A DNA stretch of 64,000 nucleotides from Haliscomenobacter sp965225875 (GCF_965225875.1 NZ_CBDDBS010000003.1:1984001-2048000); one strand, 5' to 3'. Positions 17,283 through 26,082 are shown, counted from the stretch's first letter. The notes: generated by a model not told the origin, from the sequence alone. Numbers and translations are program-made.

Positions 17283-17320
17283 CAAAAAACAAGGGAGCAG
17301 AATTTACCCTGCTCCCTTTC
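17283..17320 (-). terminator. Intrinsic terminator of the aldolase gene
   Basis: On the minus strand AAGGGAGCAG pairs with CTGCTCCCTT (17291-17318 overall) around an 8-nt loop, followed by GTTTTTTGGG. It lies about 55 bases after the stop codon of the aldolase gene. Confidence 0.85.
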
Positions 17321-17374
17321 TAAATTTGGTATATAGATAACCTCTCTTATTCTTCAATCGCAGCCTAAGCTCGA

Positions 17375-18031
17375 TTATTTATTCGCTTTTGCGTGATCCG
17401 CCAGGAACTGCTCGAGGCCGATGTCGGTCAGTGGGTGCTTCAACAAGCCCAGGATCGCCGAAAGTGGGCAAGTCACTACGTCTGCGCCCGATTTAGCCGC
17501 ATCTACAATGTGTTTGGAGTTGCGGATGGAAGCAGCCAGGATTTGGGTATCAAAGCCCTGGATGGCGTAGATCTCCGCAATTTCGCGGATCAGAGCCATA
17601 CCGTCCCAGTTGATGTCGTCTACCCGGCCTACGAAAGGGGAAAGGTAGGTGGCACCAGCCTTAGCCGCCAGGATCGCCTGACCAGCCGAGAACACCAGGG
17701 TACAGTTGGTAGGAACGCTGTGTTCGGTAAAGTAGTTGATGGCTTTGATGCCGTCTTTGATCATAGGTACTTTTACCACGATATTGGGCGCAAGATCGGC
17801 CAGGCGCATCCCTTCTTCGATCATGCCAGCAAAATCCGTAGAGATCACCTCAGCACTCACATCGCCATCTACAATTTCACAAATGGCGCGGTAGTGGTTG
17901 AGGATATTGTCGGTGCCGGAGATGCCTTCTTTGGCCATCAAGGATGGGTTGGTGGTTACGCCGTCCAGGATACCCAGGTCTTTGGCTTCCTTGATTTGAT
18001 CCAGATTGGCAGTGTCGATAAAAAACTTCAT
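17375..18031 (-). CDS. fsa: Fructose-6-phosphate aldolase (transaldolase-like)
   Basis: 218 residues, the length of the short TalB-like FSA/TalC group. Start MKFFIDTANLDQIKEA, then LDGVTTNPSLMAKEG. The Schiff-base lysine is in IVVKVPMIKDG (about residue 86). NCTLVFSAGQA and LSPFVGRVDDINWDG complete the phosphate-binding barrel. The reaction is reversible cleavage of fructose-6-phosphate to glyceraldehyde-3-phosphate and dihydroxyacetone; some family members are true transaldolases of the pentose phosphate pathway, and the two cannot be told apart here. Stand-alone gene with its own terminator. Confidence 0.92.
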   Translation of the reverse strand: MKFFIDTANLDQIKEAKDLGILDGVTTNPSLMAKEGISGTDNILNHYRAICEIVDGDVSAEVISTDFAGMIEEGMRLADLAPNIVVKVPMIKDGIKAINYFTEHSVPTNCTLVFSAGQAILAAKAGATYLSPFVGRVDDINWDGMALIREIAEIYAIQGFDTQILAASIRNSKHIVDAAKSGADVVTCPLSAILGLLKHPLTDIGLEQFLADHAKANK

Positions 18032-18096
18032 TTTTTGTCTGTTTGGATTAGCAAGTTAAGACCACAAAGTTAAGTCTTTTTCTGAAAAGTGCATCA

Positions 18097-18226
18097 TCCG
18101 CCTACGGCGGGATTTTTTAGCCACAAAGACACTAAGACCCAAAGACACAAAGACCCAAAGTTTTGGAAGCATTTCATACTTTGTGCCTTTGTGGCTTTGT
18201 GGCTAAAAAATCCCGCCGTAGGCGGA
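18097..18226. repeat. Palindrome with perfect 32-bp arms around CCACAAAGAC-type short repeats
   Basis: Arms 18097-18128 and 18195-18226 are perfect inverted copies (outer TCCGCCTACGGCGGGA, inner TTTTTTAGCCACAAAG). Between them are direct repeats of AGACCCAAAG/AGACACAAAG. The TTAGCCACAAAG segment recurs at 31938-32013 and in related form at 56461 onward. The element sits upstream of the aldolase start and beside the candidate RNA at 18246-18386. Confidence 0.92.
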
Positions 18227-18245
18227 CTTATTTTTCTTACACGCA

Positions 18246-18386
18246 CAAAAAAAGCTTGGGATTTTCACCCCAAGCCTCGCCATATGAATCATAATCACTT
18301 TAAACCGATTGGGCTCGCTTACGCAAACCGGCAAGACATTCGTCCTGCACCATTGATAATGTAAAAGTATAGGCTCCTGGCGAGGA
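18246..18386 (-). ncRNA. Candidate structured small RNA with own terminator (6S-like)
   Basis: On the minus strand an 8-bp closing stem CCTCGCCA (18378-18385) pairs with TGGCGAGG (18275-18282). Inside, CATTATCA pairs with TGATTATG with one mismatch. At the tip are two hairpins in a row: CAGGAC-GAAT-GTCTTG (18332-18347) and GGTTTGC-GTAA-GCGAGCC (18312-18329), the latter with a GNRA tetraloop. Directly after the closing stem is an intrinsic terminator (GCTTGGG/CCCAAGC, 18254-18275, then seven T). No reading frame here looks real. The rod with internal bulges recalls 6S RNA (the 6S-Flavo family in Bacteroidota), but this identity is a guess. No consensus -7 box was found upstream. Confidence 0.5.
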
Positions 18387-18500
18387 ATCAAATGACAATA
18401 AACACAGTTTTGTTCACTAAAAAAAGAAGGGTATTTCTTCATAAGAAAATCATAATCTACTATAAATCAAAAAAATAGATTATCTCAATTTTAAATCATT

Positions 18501-21500
18501 TTAATTAGATAGGGTCCAAATCCAGTTTCCATCTGTATCAAAATATCCAATTTTATCGCCTTGTTCTACCCGAAAAACGCCTTGGCCAGCGTAACGGATG
18601 TACTCAAAATCGGCCCCGACGATCAAATCACCCTGTAAGTTAGACAAACCACTGAAACCATCAATCCGCACTTTGGCATAGCCATTTTCAAAACTTTCGA
18701 TGCGGCTGTATTTGGGTGGCACCAATTCCATGCCCCGGCGATTGATCACGCCCCACTTGCCATTGATTTGCACCACGGCCACTCCATGGTTGAAACTACC
18801 GGCTTTTTGGTAATAACCATTGTACATCCCCGCCTGTTCGGTGATGTAATAAAAGCGGTATTGTTCGTCGCGCACCAGTCCGCGGCCTTCACTAAAATCC
18901 AGCAGGCGATTGATGCTGGGTTCAATGAGCAACTTGCCCGAAGTATCCAACAAACCCGCCTTGCGCAAGCTCCCCTGAAACACTACCGCTCGACCATCGG
19001 CAAAACGTTGGCATTGTTTGAACACAAAAGCGGTCAGGGCATCACCTTCCCGGGTGAGGTAGCCACAATTGCCGTCTTTGTACACGGCAGCCCGGCCTTC
19101 CGAAAAAGGTTCGGCCCGGGAGTAACTGCAAGGAATGACCAATTTGCCCGTTGTGTCGATGTAGCCATAAGCATCACGGTCTTTAACCACTGCCAGCCCT
19201 TCACTGAAGGGATATATTTCGGAATAATTGCTGCTACCTACGGGCAGCCCTTGCAAATTGATCAGCCCCAGGCGGCTATTATCCGGGGTAAGCACCGCAA
19301 CGGCTAGCCCAGCACGATCAAAAGGACGGATATCGACGTATTTGGGCTTTAAAATCCAGCGGTTTTTGGCATCAATCAAGCCCCATTTTCCTTCGGCTTT
19401 GACTCGGGCAACCCCGCGGTCGAAATCCTGAGCTAGCTCGAATTGCGCCGGTATCTCCATTTTATTGTGGGCATTGATGTAAGCAATCCCTTTGTCCGTT
19501 TCTACCCAGGCCAGTTTATCGCGAAAATTTCCGGCACGTTTGTATTGAAAATCAATCATTACGTTGCCCAATTTGTCGATGTAGCCCCAGTAACGCCCCA
19601 GTTTTACGGCAGCCAAACCTTCATAAAAATCGCTGACTTCCCGGAAACGGCAAGGAATGATTTCCATACCTTCGTTGTTCACAAAACCCCAGAGGCCATC
19701 GCGCATCACCGCCAGGCGATTTTCACGGAAGGAACCAATCTGGTCATAGACAGCACTAACTGCCAGTTGTCCCAGGGTGTCGATCAGGCCGTATTTGGGC
19801 CGCTGTACATAAAGGCGAATGATTTTATTTTCGGTATTTTCCAAAAAATGGATGTCGTCGTACTGGCAGGGAATTACTTGTTTGCCAAAGCGATTGACCA
19901 CACCCCATTTGTTGTCGCGTTGCACAATGCCCACCTCGTTGACAAAATCACGGGCGAAAGTAAACTGCGGCTTCATGCGCATTTGCCCGGAGGTATCCAC
20001 GTAGCCCCAGGTGCAGGATTCACAGGTGAGGTAGGCATTGTCGCGAAAAATCTGGTCGTATTGCGTTACATCGGCCAGGGTGACTGGTGAGGCTAAATCG
20101 GTAAGATAATCCTGGAGTTTGCCCAGATCATAGTTGGGTTTTAGTGCGCCAGAAATACGGCCTACCTGGCTCATTCGCGCCACGCCGTCTTGAAAAGGGC
20201 CGATAAAAGAAAAATCCTCGCTGTGAAATTGCCCCCGGCGGTTGACCAAACCAAAACGCCCCGATTGCATCCAGCAGCGTGCCCAGGTACTGCCTTGGCG
20301 GAAATCCTCGAGGAAAAAATGAACCGCGCTGATCTCGGTGACCAAGGCGCCGAGATTGTTGTCGATCAGGCCATAAATGTATTCAAAACGGTAGGTAGTG
20401 CGCTCAAATTCATAGTCCTTGGAGCTGGGCATGCCTACCAGGGTCAGGCCCAGTTCGGGTTCCACCTTGATGCGCCTAAACGTAGGCTGGATTTGAATGC
20501 TGCCGTCGGAAATGTTGCGCAAACCCCAACGGTCGTCCTTTGCGGCATAAAACCATTCATATTTTTCCAAAACGTAACCCGCTTCGTCTTTTTCGAGGAT
20601 ACGCGTATTGCTGTTGTTAGCTGAGCCAATACGCACCTTGAAATGGCGCTCCAAACTTTGGTCGGCAACCAATTCTCCGGCATCGTTAAAACGCAGAAGA
20701 TCGAGTGCCTCGGCCTGTCCCGTGCCGGTGGTTTTTTTGTAGGCTTTGGCTTGATTGCCTTCCAGACTGATTTTGCGGTAGCGAGCTGGAGTTAGTTCTT
20801 TGCCCGCCAGATTGATCAGGCCAAAGTCCTGCCCTTGTTTGACGATACTCACCGGCCCTTTGGGTGGGGCAATGTAGCTGTATTTGAAAGGCGTCAACTC
20901 CTGGTCGCCTTCTTTCAAAAGTGCCCATTGGCCTTTAAAATTGACGCGAAACACCGAAGGTGAGTGCAGTAAAATTTCATCGTAAAGCGGTGAAAGAATG
21001 GCTTTGCCGCACCAATCGATCAAGCCCAAGGTTTTGTCTTTACGGGTAATGATGTAGCGGGTAGTAAGCGGGTAATAGTCGTCGTAGGTTTTTCCATCGG
21101 TCACAATGCCTTTACAAATAGAAGAAAACAGCAGGTTTTGGGCACCGTTTTGAAAAATGAAGTAACTATCAGATAAACGACGCCAGGATTGAAAACGATT
21201 GGGAGCCATTTGCCGTCCCCGGTGGTCAATAGCCCCCCAGAGTTGGTTGCGGCGGAAAAAAAAGAGGCTGTCGTTGAGGATTTCTATTTGTTCATTGACT
21301 GCACTGATGAGTTCTTTGCCGTTCAACAAATACAGGCCGAGGCGGCCGTCGTTAGCAGTTTGAATGAAGCTGTTTTGTTTAAACTGGACTTCGTCGTATT
21401 GGGCGGGTACGATGCTGCGGCCTTCCCGGTTCATTACACCCCATTTCTGGTTTTGTCGATAAGCCAGATAACCCCCTTCCCACACCAACAAACGATCGTA

Positions 21501-21839
21501 GCCTTTGGGCAGGATGATCCGGCCTTGCAGATTGACCACCATCCATTGCCCTTGATCCATCACTGCTACCAAGAGAGAGTCGAGGACACGCAGGTCTTCG
21601 TATTGGGGGGCAACCACTTCCCTACCCTGTCGATCCAGCATGCCCACCTTGCCTTCACGTTGCATGACGGCATAACCGTAAAGTTTGAAGTCGCCGATGG
21701 CTTCATAGCGAGCTTGAATGACCAATTTACCTTCTCCATTGATCAACCCCCAACGGTTGCTGATTTTGACTGGAAAAAAAGTTTGTGCTCCAAGCCAGGT
21801 AGCCCACAATCCACAAAATAGTACAAAGACAATGCGCAT
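18501..21839 (-). CDS. Giant WG-repeat protein, secreted
   Basis: 1112 residues with a signal peptide (MRIVFVLFCGLWATWLGAQ). The whole mature protein is built from about 25 WG repeats of 35-45 residues, each with a W/Y-G-[LYV]-[IV]-[ND] strand, a G-[RK] turn and a [PA]-x-[YF]-[DS] element (NRWGLINGEGKLVI at about 28, NKWGVVNRFGKQVIPCQYDD near 645, KWGLIDAKNRWILKPKYVDI near 830, GKWGVINRRGMELVPPKYSR near 1035). Some repeats are degenerate. WG repeats are beta-rich and widespread in Bacteroidota, with no established function. There is no T9SS sorting domain, so it is probably periplasmic. A weak T-tailed hairpin lies about 60-85 bases beyond its stop. Confidence 0.92.
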   Translation of the reverse strand: MRIVFVLFCGLWATWLGAQTFFPVKISNRWGLINGEGKLVIQARYEAIGDFKLYGYAVMQREGKVGMLDRQGREVVAPQYEDLRVLDSLLVAVMDQGQWMVVNLQGRIILPKGYDRLLVWEGGYLAYRQNQKWGVMNREGRSIVPAQYDEVQFKQNSFIQTANDGRLGLYLLNGKELISAVNEQIEILNDSLFFFRRNQLWGAIDHRGRQMAPNRFQSWRRLSDSYFIFQNGAQNLLFSSICKGIVTDGKTYDDYYPLTTRYIITRKDKTLGLIDWCGKAILSPLYDEILLHSPSVFRVNFKGQWALLKEGDQELTPFKYSYIAPPKGPVSIVKQGQDFGLINLAGKELTPARYRKISLEGNQAKAYKKTTGTGQAEALDLLRFNDAGELVADQSLERHFKVRIGSANNSNTRILEKDEAGYVLEKYEWFYAAKDDRWGLRNISDGSIQIQPTFRRIKVEPELGLTLVGMPSSKDYEFERTTYRFEYIYGLIDNNLGALVTEISAVHFFLEDFRQGSTWARCWMQSGRFGLVNRRGQFHSEDFSFIGPFQDGVARMSQVGRISGALKPNYDLGKLQDYLTDLASPVTLADVTQYDQIFRDNAYLTCESCTWGYVDTSGQMRMKPQFTFARDFVNEVGIVQRDNKWGVVNRFGKQVIPCQYDDIHFLENTENKIIRLYVQRPKYGLIDTLGQLAVSAVYDQIGSFRENRLAVMRDGLWGFVNNEGMEIIPCRFREVSDFYEGLAAVKLGRYWGYIDKLGNVMIDFQYKRAGNFRDKLAWVETDKGIAYINAHNKMEIPAQFELAQDFDRGVARVKAEGKWGLIDAKNRWILKPKYVDIRPFDRAGLAVAVLTPDNSRLGLINLQGLPVGSSNYSEIYPFSEGLAVVKDRDAYGYIDTTGKLVIPCSYSRAEPFSEGRAAVYKDGNCGYLTREGDALTAFVFKQCQRFADGRAVVFQGSLRKAGLLDTSGKLLIEPSINRLLDFSEGRGLVRDEQYRFYYITEQAGMYNGYYQKAGSFNHGVAVVQINGKWGVINRRGMELVPPKYSRIESFENGYAKVRIDGFSGLSNLQGDLIVGADFEYIRYAGQGVFRVEQGDKIGYFDTDGNWIWTLSN

Positions 21840-22050
21840 AATCGGTGTGGTCGTTCGGTCTTTCCGGGTTAGAAAAACGTATGATAAAAACGTATTTCTT
21901 TTCCTATAATTTTAGGAAAGTGCAAAATAATAAGCGCAGCGCGATTCTTTGGTTAAAATTTGGAAATGTACAGTGGGTCATGGGGAAGGGTTGTTGGGAA
22001 TTATGGAAGGGGAAGAAGGGACAGCCCTGGGTGGCTGCCCTTTGGGATTA

Positions 22051-22093
22051 TTTCACCACCTAAGAAACCTTAGGCACGAAAGACACACCTCAG
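22051..22093. repeat. Solo half of the ACCACCTAAG palindrome family
   Basis: TTTCACCACCTAAGAAACCT at 22051 onward matches the right arm of the element at 17145-17255 for about 43 bases with a few changes and ends in the same CACCTCAG/CACCTTAG border. No inverted left arm exists within the 211 bases back to the WG gene start. That stretch otherwise holds a short hairpin GGGACAGCC/GGCTGCCC (22018-22040) and nothing else recognised. Confidence 0.8.
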
Positions 22094-22097
22094 CACG

Positions 22098-24509
22098 TCA
22101 TTCTTCCTCCTCCTCCCGAGCCCGAATAAAGGCTCCTCTACGCGGCGCAGGCATCACGGAATGCTCTCCTTTCACCGCTTTCCAAACAATTTCGCTGAAC
22201 AACAAATCTGGCACCTGGTCCATTTTTTGCAGGGGTAAATTGCGGGAAAGTTGGGAGAGTTTGCCCCGTTCAGGATTGAGCTGGTTCAAAGAAATACGGT
22301 AAGGTGCCGCAGTATACGCTTGTAGATTCGGCTTTTTGTCAAAACAAGCATACAGTGAAGTAGCTGCAGCATCGTACTGGCTCATGGGTTTCAGGCCCAA
22401 AATCAGTTCGATGCTGCGCACTACACTGGCCGTGGAGTACATCGTACGTTCGTAGTGCTGGCGCTTGGTATAGGGGCTGGCCACCAGTGCGATCGAGCGA
22501 TGAGCATCCACGTGGTCGGGGCCATTCTGGGCGTCATCTTCAATCACAAATACGGCCGCCTCTTTCCAAATGGCACTATGTGAAATGTGCTCAATGATTT
22601 TTCCTAATGCCCAGTCGTTATCCGCCACCATCGCGGCGGGGGTACGGGCACCGGGCGCTGCGCCGGAGGTATGATCGCCTCCCAATCCAATGATGCTGAG
22701 CCTTGGGGCTGAATTTTTGCGGAGCAAAGAATCAAAATCCGTTTTCCAACGCTCGTAGCGCAGCGAATCTTTGGTGTTCAAATCCCAGGCCGGGTATTTT
22801 CGGCAAGTATAGGGCCGCAAGGAAGGCGGAATGGCCGGATTGAAGCCGTAGCCCATTTCCCCGTAATTGCGAAAACTGACCTTGTTGCGCAAACAATGAT
22901 CCCAGATGAAGCCCATTTTGGGTACCGCAGTGGGGTTTTGCCCTTCGTAGTCATAACTGCCACCACGCCCACCGTAATTGGTCGGCCAGGTTTTTTCCAG
23001 GTAATCGTTGGCGTAGGCGCCCATTGACCAACTGTGCCCATCGGCGCTTACTTCGGCGTTGACATAAAAATTGTCGAGCAGCACAAACTCATTGGCCAGT
23101 TTATGGGCATTGGGCGTCACGCTGTCAGGAAACAAACAAAGGGAAGGGTCGCCATTGCCGCGTTTGATGTCACCAAACACCTGATCATAGGTTCTATTTT
23201 CCCGCAGGATGTAAAAAACGTAGCGGATGGGCGAAGGATCACCAACCACTCGAGGGATAGGGTTTCCCGCTTCGCCTGCGGCCTTTTGTTCGATTGCTTT
23301 GGAATAAGGGGTATTTTGGTACACCCAGCGGGAATATTGCTTCAAGCGGCTCTCATCTGGCCTTTCGATGATGGACAACGATCCTTTGAACAAACCTCCA
23401 ATGTATTCTCCACTTCCGTGACCATCGTCATTGGGTTGGGGGCCGTGAGGGTTGGCCAGGGAGCCGATGCTACCCTTGCCATTGGCGACATAAATTTTAT
23501 TGCCCTTCACCCGCACTGAAGTGGGATACCAGCCGGTGGGAATAAAACCTTCAACCTCGGTTTCGCCCACTTCTTCGATGTCAAAAACCACGAGGCAATT
23601 GTTGTCAGCATTGGCAACAAAGAGGGTTTCACCATCTTCAGAAAGGGCGAGCGAGTTCGGAGCACTGCCAGTTGGCGCATCTGGATACAAGGCGGCGACG
23701 AGGGTCTCGGTCACTTGTAGCTTTTGCAAATCAATCACTTCAACCGTATTGTCGTCGGCACAGGCTACAAACAAACGCCCGCCATCCTTGCTTTGTACCA
23801 TTTCCGTTGGATGTAAGCCTGTGGGGATTTGAGTGCTGATTTTTTGCTGGGCAAGGTTGTAGATGGCCAGGGCTTTACCTCCCCAGAGGGAAATGTAGAG
23901 TTCCTTTTTATCCTGAGACAAAAGGCAAGCATATGGCTGAGCACCCAGCTCAACTTGATGGCGCACTTGTTTTTTTACCAAATCGAGGACATACAACGTT
24001 TTGGAATCTTTACCCAGTGCATAAAGGGTTTTGCTGGCTTCATCCAGGCAGAGTCCGGCTGTCCAGATGGCCGCTTTTGGCCAGGTTTCACCCAGTGCAA
24101 TGGAGTCTTTGAGTTGTAATTTGTCCTCGACTATCTGATACTGCCGCACATTGTTGTCGTTCCCTCCTGAAGCGTACAATACATCCCCTTTGGCATTTAG
24201 CGCCAGGCCGTACCAGGCCTTGGGTACTTCCAGGGTATGCAACACTGTATCTTTTTCCAGGTCGACCCATTGCAGGGAATGTCCACTTTGGCCATTGTTG
24301 CTCACGGCAGCACGGCGGCCATCGGTGCTGAGTACTACCTGAAGTGGAAGATCGCCCAAAACCAATTGTTGCCCAACAGGGCTAATGCTCCAGCCATCAG
24401 GCAGTTCGATGCGGCGGGGTGGCAAATCGTTTTTGTGGCCAGGCAGGGCGGCATCCTGACAAGCAAACAGGCTCAACAAGAGCAAAAAGGCGAGTTGTTT
24501 TTTGAACAT
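22098..24509 (-). CDS. YncE-like propeller fused to alkaline-phosphatase-fold phosphoesterase, lipoprotein
   Basis: 803 residues from the ATG at 24507-24509, chosen because it begins a lipoprotein signal (MFKKQLAFLLLLSLFAC). Residues about 40-360 form a YVTN/YncE seven-bladed propeller (VLYASGGNDNNVRQYQI, LYISLWGGKALAIYNL, LFVACADDNTVEVIDL, LFVANADNNCLVVFDI). Residues about 420-780 are an alkaline-phosphatase-superfamily phosphoesterase domain: YILRENRTYDQVFGDI, then NFYVNAEVSADGHSWSMGAY, LGGDHTSG and VFVIEDDAQNGPDHVDAHRS with the metal-binding Asp/His. The arrangement is common in Bacteroidota and related to phosphatidylinositol- or phospholipase-C-like esterases; substrate unknown. The C-terminus is a run of Glu. 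The stop directly follows the solo repeat. Confidence 0.9.
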   Translation of the reverse strand: MFKKQLAFLLLLSLFACQDAALPGHKNDLPPRRIELPDGWSISPVGQQLVLGDLPLQVVLSTDGRRAAVSNNGQSGHSLQWVDLEKDTVLHTLEVPKAWYGLALNAKGDVLYASGGNDNNVRQYQIVEDKLQLKDSIALGETWPKAAIWTAGLCLDEASKTLYALGKDSKTLYVLDLVKKQVRHQVELGAQPYACLLSQDKKELYISLWGGKALAIYNLAQQKISTQIPTGLHPTEMVQSKDGGRLFVACADDNTVEVIDLQKLQVTETLVAALYPDAPTGSAPNSLALSEDGETLFVANADNNCLVVFDIEEVGETEVEGFIPTGWYPTSVRVKGNKIYVANGKGSIGSLANPHGPQPNDDGHGSGEYIGGLFKGSLSIIERPDESRLKQYSRWVYQNTPYSKAIEQKAAGEAGNPIPRVVGDPSPIRYVFYILRENRTYDQVFGDIKRGNGDPSLCLFPDSVTPNAHKLANEFVLLDNFYVNAEVSADGHSWSMGAYANDYLEKTWPTNYGGRGGSYDYEGQNPTAVPKMGFIWDHCLRNKVSFRNYGEMGYGFNPAIPPSLRPYTCRKYPAWDLNTKDSLRYERWKTDFDSLLRKNSAPRLSIIGLGGDHTSGAAPGARTPAAMVADNDWALGKIIEHISHSAIWKEAAVFVIEDDAQNGPDHVDAHRSIALVASPYTKRQHYERTMYSTASVVRSIELILGLKPMSQYDAAATSLYACFDKKPNLQAYTAAPYRISLNQLNPERGKLSQLSRNLPLQKMDQVPDLLFSEIVWKAVKGEHSVMPAPRRGAFIRAREEEEE

Positions 24510-24634
24510 GACCTGAATTTTGCTGGAAAAGTACAGTTTGAGCAATTAAAATGGGACTAGCAATCATGAAGTTTTTGTGAATTTTATTCTTTCCTTTGCA
24601 GCACAATTATTAGACCGCATTAAAATCACACGAC

Positions 24635-25288
24635 ATGTTCCTTTTCATCGGCCAATTGATTGATTTCATCCTCCACATCGACGATCACCTTCTGGAAATG
24701 GTCAACCAATATGGGAATCTGGTCTACATCATTTTGTTCATCATTGTTTTTGCCGAAACGGGGCTGGTCGTAACCCCGATCCTCCCTGGAGATAGTCTTT
24801 TGTTTGCAGCGGGTGCCCTGGCTGCAGGCGCCAAAAAATTGGACATTACACTGCTGATCATCCTGTTTTTTGTGGCGGCTGTATTGGGCAATACCGTGAA
24901 CTATGCCATTGGCCGTTACTTCGGGCCACGCATTTTTCAGATCAAAAGTCGTTGGATCAAAACGGAATACCTGGAGCGCACCAAAGCTTTTTATGACAAG
25001 TACGGCGCAATGGCAGTTGTGTTGAGCCGTTTTGTGCCCATTATGCGCAGCTTTGTACCTTTTGTTGCTGGAGTTGGCCAGATGAGTTGGGGCAGCTATA
25101 TGTTTTATACCATCTTTAGCGCCATCATTTGGGTGGTGCCGATCACCTTGTTGGGTTTTTGGTTTGGCAATGTGCCAGTAGTGAAAGATAACTTCAGCCT
25201 GGTGGTTTTGGGTGTGATCGGGATCAGTGTATTGCCAATTATTTATCAGGCCGTGAAAGGGTATTTCACCAAAAAGAAAGAAGCGTAA
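24635..25288 (+). CDS. DedA/VTT-family membrane protein
   Basis: 217 residues with about five hydrophobic segments. Signature motifs are VFAETGLVVTPILPGDSLLF near residue 40 (E and the G-x-x-x-P-G-[DE] of DedA), GRYFGPRIFQ near 90, YGAMAVVLSRFVPIMRSFVP near 123 (with the conserved R in F-x-R-x-x-P-x-x-R) and AGVGQMSWGSYMFY. DedA proteins are inner-membrane undecaprenyl-phosphate or phosphatidyl-lipid flippases linked to envelope homeostasis and membrane potential. It is divergent from the phosphoesterase lipoprotein gene, separated by 125 bases. Confidence 0.93.
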   Translation: MFLFIGQLIDFILHIDDHLLEMVNQYGNLVYIILFIIVFAETGLVVTPILPGDSLLFAAGALAAGAKKLDITLLIILFFVAAVLGNTVNYAIGRYFGPRIFQIKSRWIKTEYLERTKAFYDKYGAMAVVLSRFVPIMRSFVPFVAGVGQMSWGSYMFYTIFSAIIWVVPITLLGFWFGNVPVVKDNFSLVVLGVIGISVLPIIYQAVKGYFTKKKEA

Positions 25289-25316
25289 ACCATAAACGTT
25301 CGAGGATTCCGGATTG

Positions 25317-25389
25317 TAGAGACGCACGGCCGTGCGTCTCTAGGTTGCTGCCGGATGCCGTAGAGACGCACAGCCGTGCGTCTCTACGG
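25317..25389. repeat. Two tandem GAGACGCAC palindromes between convergent genes
   Basis: A perfect 26-bp palindrome TAGAGACGCACGG... at 25317-25342 is followed 15 bases later by a second one at 25358-25389 (14-bp arms CCGTAGAGACGCAC, 4-nt loop). The shared core is GAGACGCAC. The pair lies between the convergent DedA and lipoprotein genes and could serve as a bidirectional terminator, though without long T-tracts. Confidence 0.92.
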
Positions 25390-25424
25390 TGCGTTGCCCC
25401 GATTTCTTGAAGCATTTCAAAAAA

Positions 25425-25952
25425 TTATTCAAACAGCTCCACCTTAAAATCGTCGACAAAAATTTGATTGCGGTTGGCATTGAAGAAAAAACAACGCAAA
25501 TCATTTTCAGGGTTGTACAGGTTGCCCGTTAGAGGCAGTTCCAGGGAAACTTCGGTCCACTTGTTGATGCCAATTTGGCCCGTCACGGGTGCAGATTGCA
25601 CTTTGAGTGGAGTGACCTTGGGGTCCCAAACCTGGATCACCATTTCAACCGAAGAATTGGCCGCTGGCAACAATACAAAGGCTGAAAATTTGACCTTCTT
25701 GTATTTTTTGGAAGAAATTTTGTTGAACTTCCGAATGAAGCCAATGCTGTATTCCAGCGTGGAGTCAATGGCGTAATAACATTCCCCACTGTGGGCTTTG
25801 CCCTTGTCTACTTTTTCGTTGAAGCCATAAAACGCTTCAAAATCATTCAAATAAACATTTTCATTCTTGGCGCCACCCTTGCCCCCGCAAGAAGACAAAC
25901 TAAAAGCTATGGCAAAACCCAAAACAAGGGTCAATAAACTCGATTTAAACAT
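25425..25952 (-). CDS. Small lipoprotein with carbohydrate-binding-module-like sandwich
   Basis: 175 residues. Lipoprotein signal with lipobox SLSSC (Cys about 22) followed by a Gly/Lys linker (GGKGGAKNEN), the usual layout of exported Bacteroidota lipoproteins. The remainder is a single beta-rich domain ending NQIFVDDFKVELFE, a pattern seen in galactose-binding-like jelly rolls. W-containing strands (VIQVWDPKVTPL, INKWTEVSLELPL) also fit. No enzyme motif. It stands alone on the minus strand, upstream of nothing obvious, so the binding partner cannot be guessed. Confidence 0.7.
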   Translation of the reverse strand: MFKSSLLTLVLGFAIAFSLSSCGGKGGAKNENVYLNDFEAFYGFNEKVDKGKAHSGECYYAIDSTLEYSIGFIRKFNKISSKKYKKVKFSAFVLLPAANSSVEMVIQVWDPKVTPLKVQSAPVTGQIGINKWTEVSLELPLTGNLYNPENDLRCFFFNANRNQIFVDDFKVELFE

Positions 25953-25999
25953 GATTGTAGTGGTTGGTTAATGAATTTGGGCGCAAAAATAGGGAAAAA

Positions 26000-26082
26000 G
26001 AGATGAAATATGAGAGATGAGAGATGAAAGCGGTAATGCCATTTTTCATCTCTCATCTTTCATATTTCATCTTTCATCTTTC
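26000..26082. repeat. Head-to-head GAGATGA heptamer array, copy 1
   Basis: Short tandem units GAGATGA/GAAATGA run one way from about 26000 to 26029 and in inverted orientation from 26044 to 26082; a 28-nt stretch matches across the centre with one mismatch. It overlaps the last codons of the methyltransferase gene, whose TGA stop lies inside the repeat. A second copy of the same family is at 26921-27009. Confidence 0.9.

Noticed and set aside
18203..18442. 79-residue minus-strand reading frame
   Set aside because: It lies across the candidate structured RNA and its terminator; no domain, no signal.
19443..20090. 215-residue plus-strand reading frame opposite the WG protein
   Set aside because: Antisense to a clear 25-repeat protein; no independent evidence.
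21840..22050. A left arm to complete the solo ACCACCTAAG half-element
   Set aside because: No inverted match was found upstream; only a small GGGACAGCC hairpin is present.
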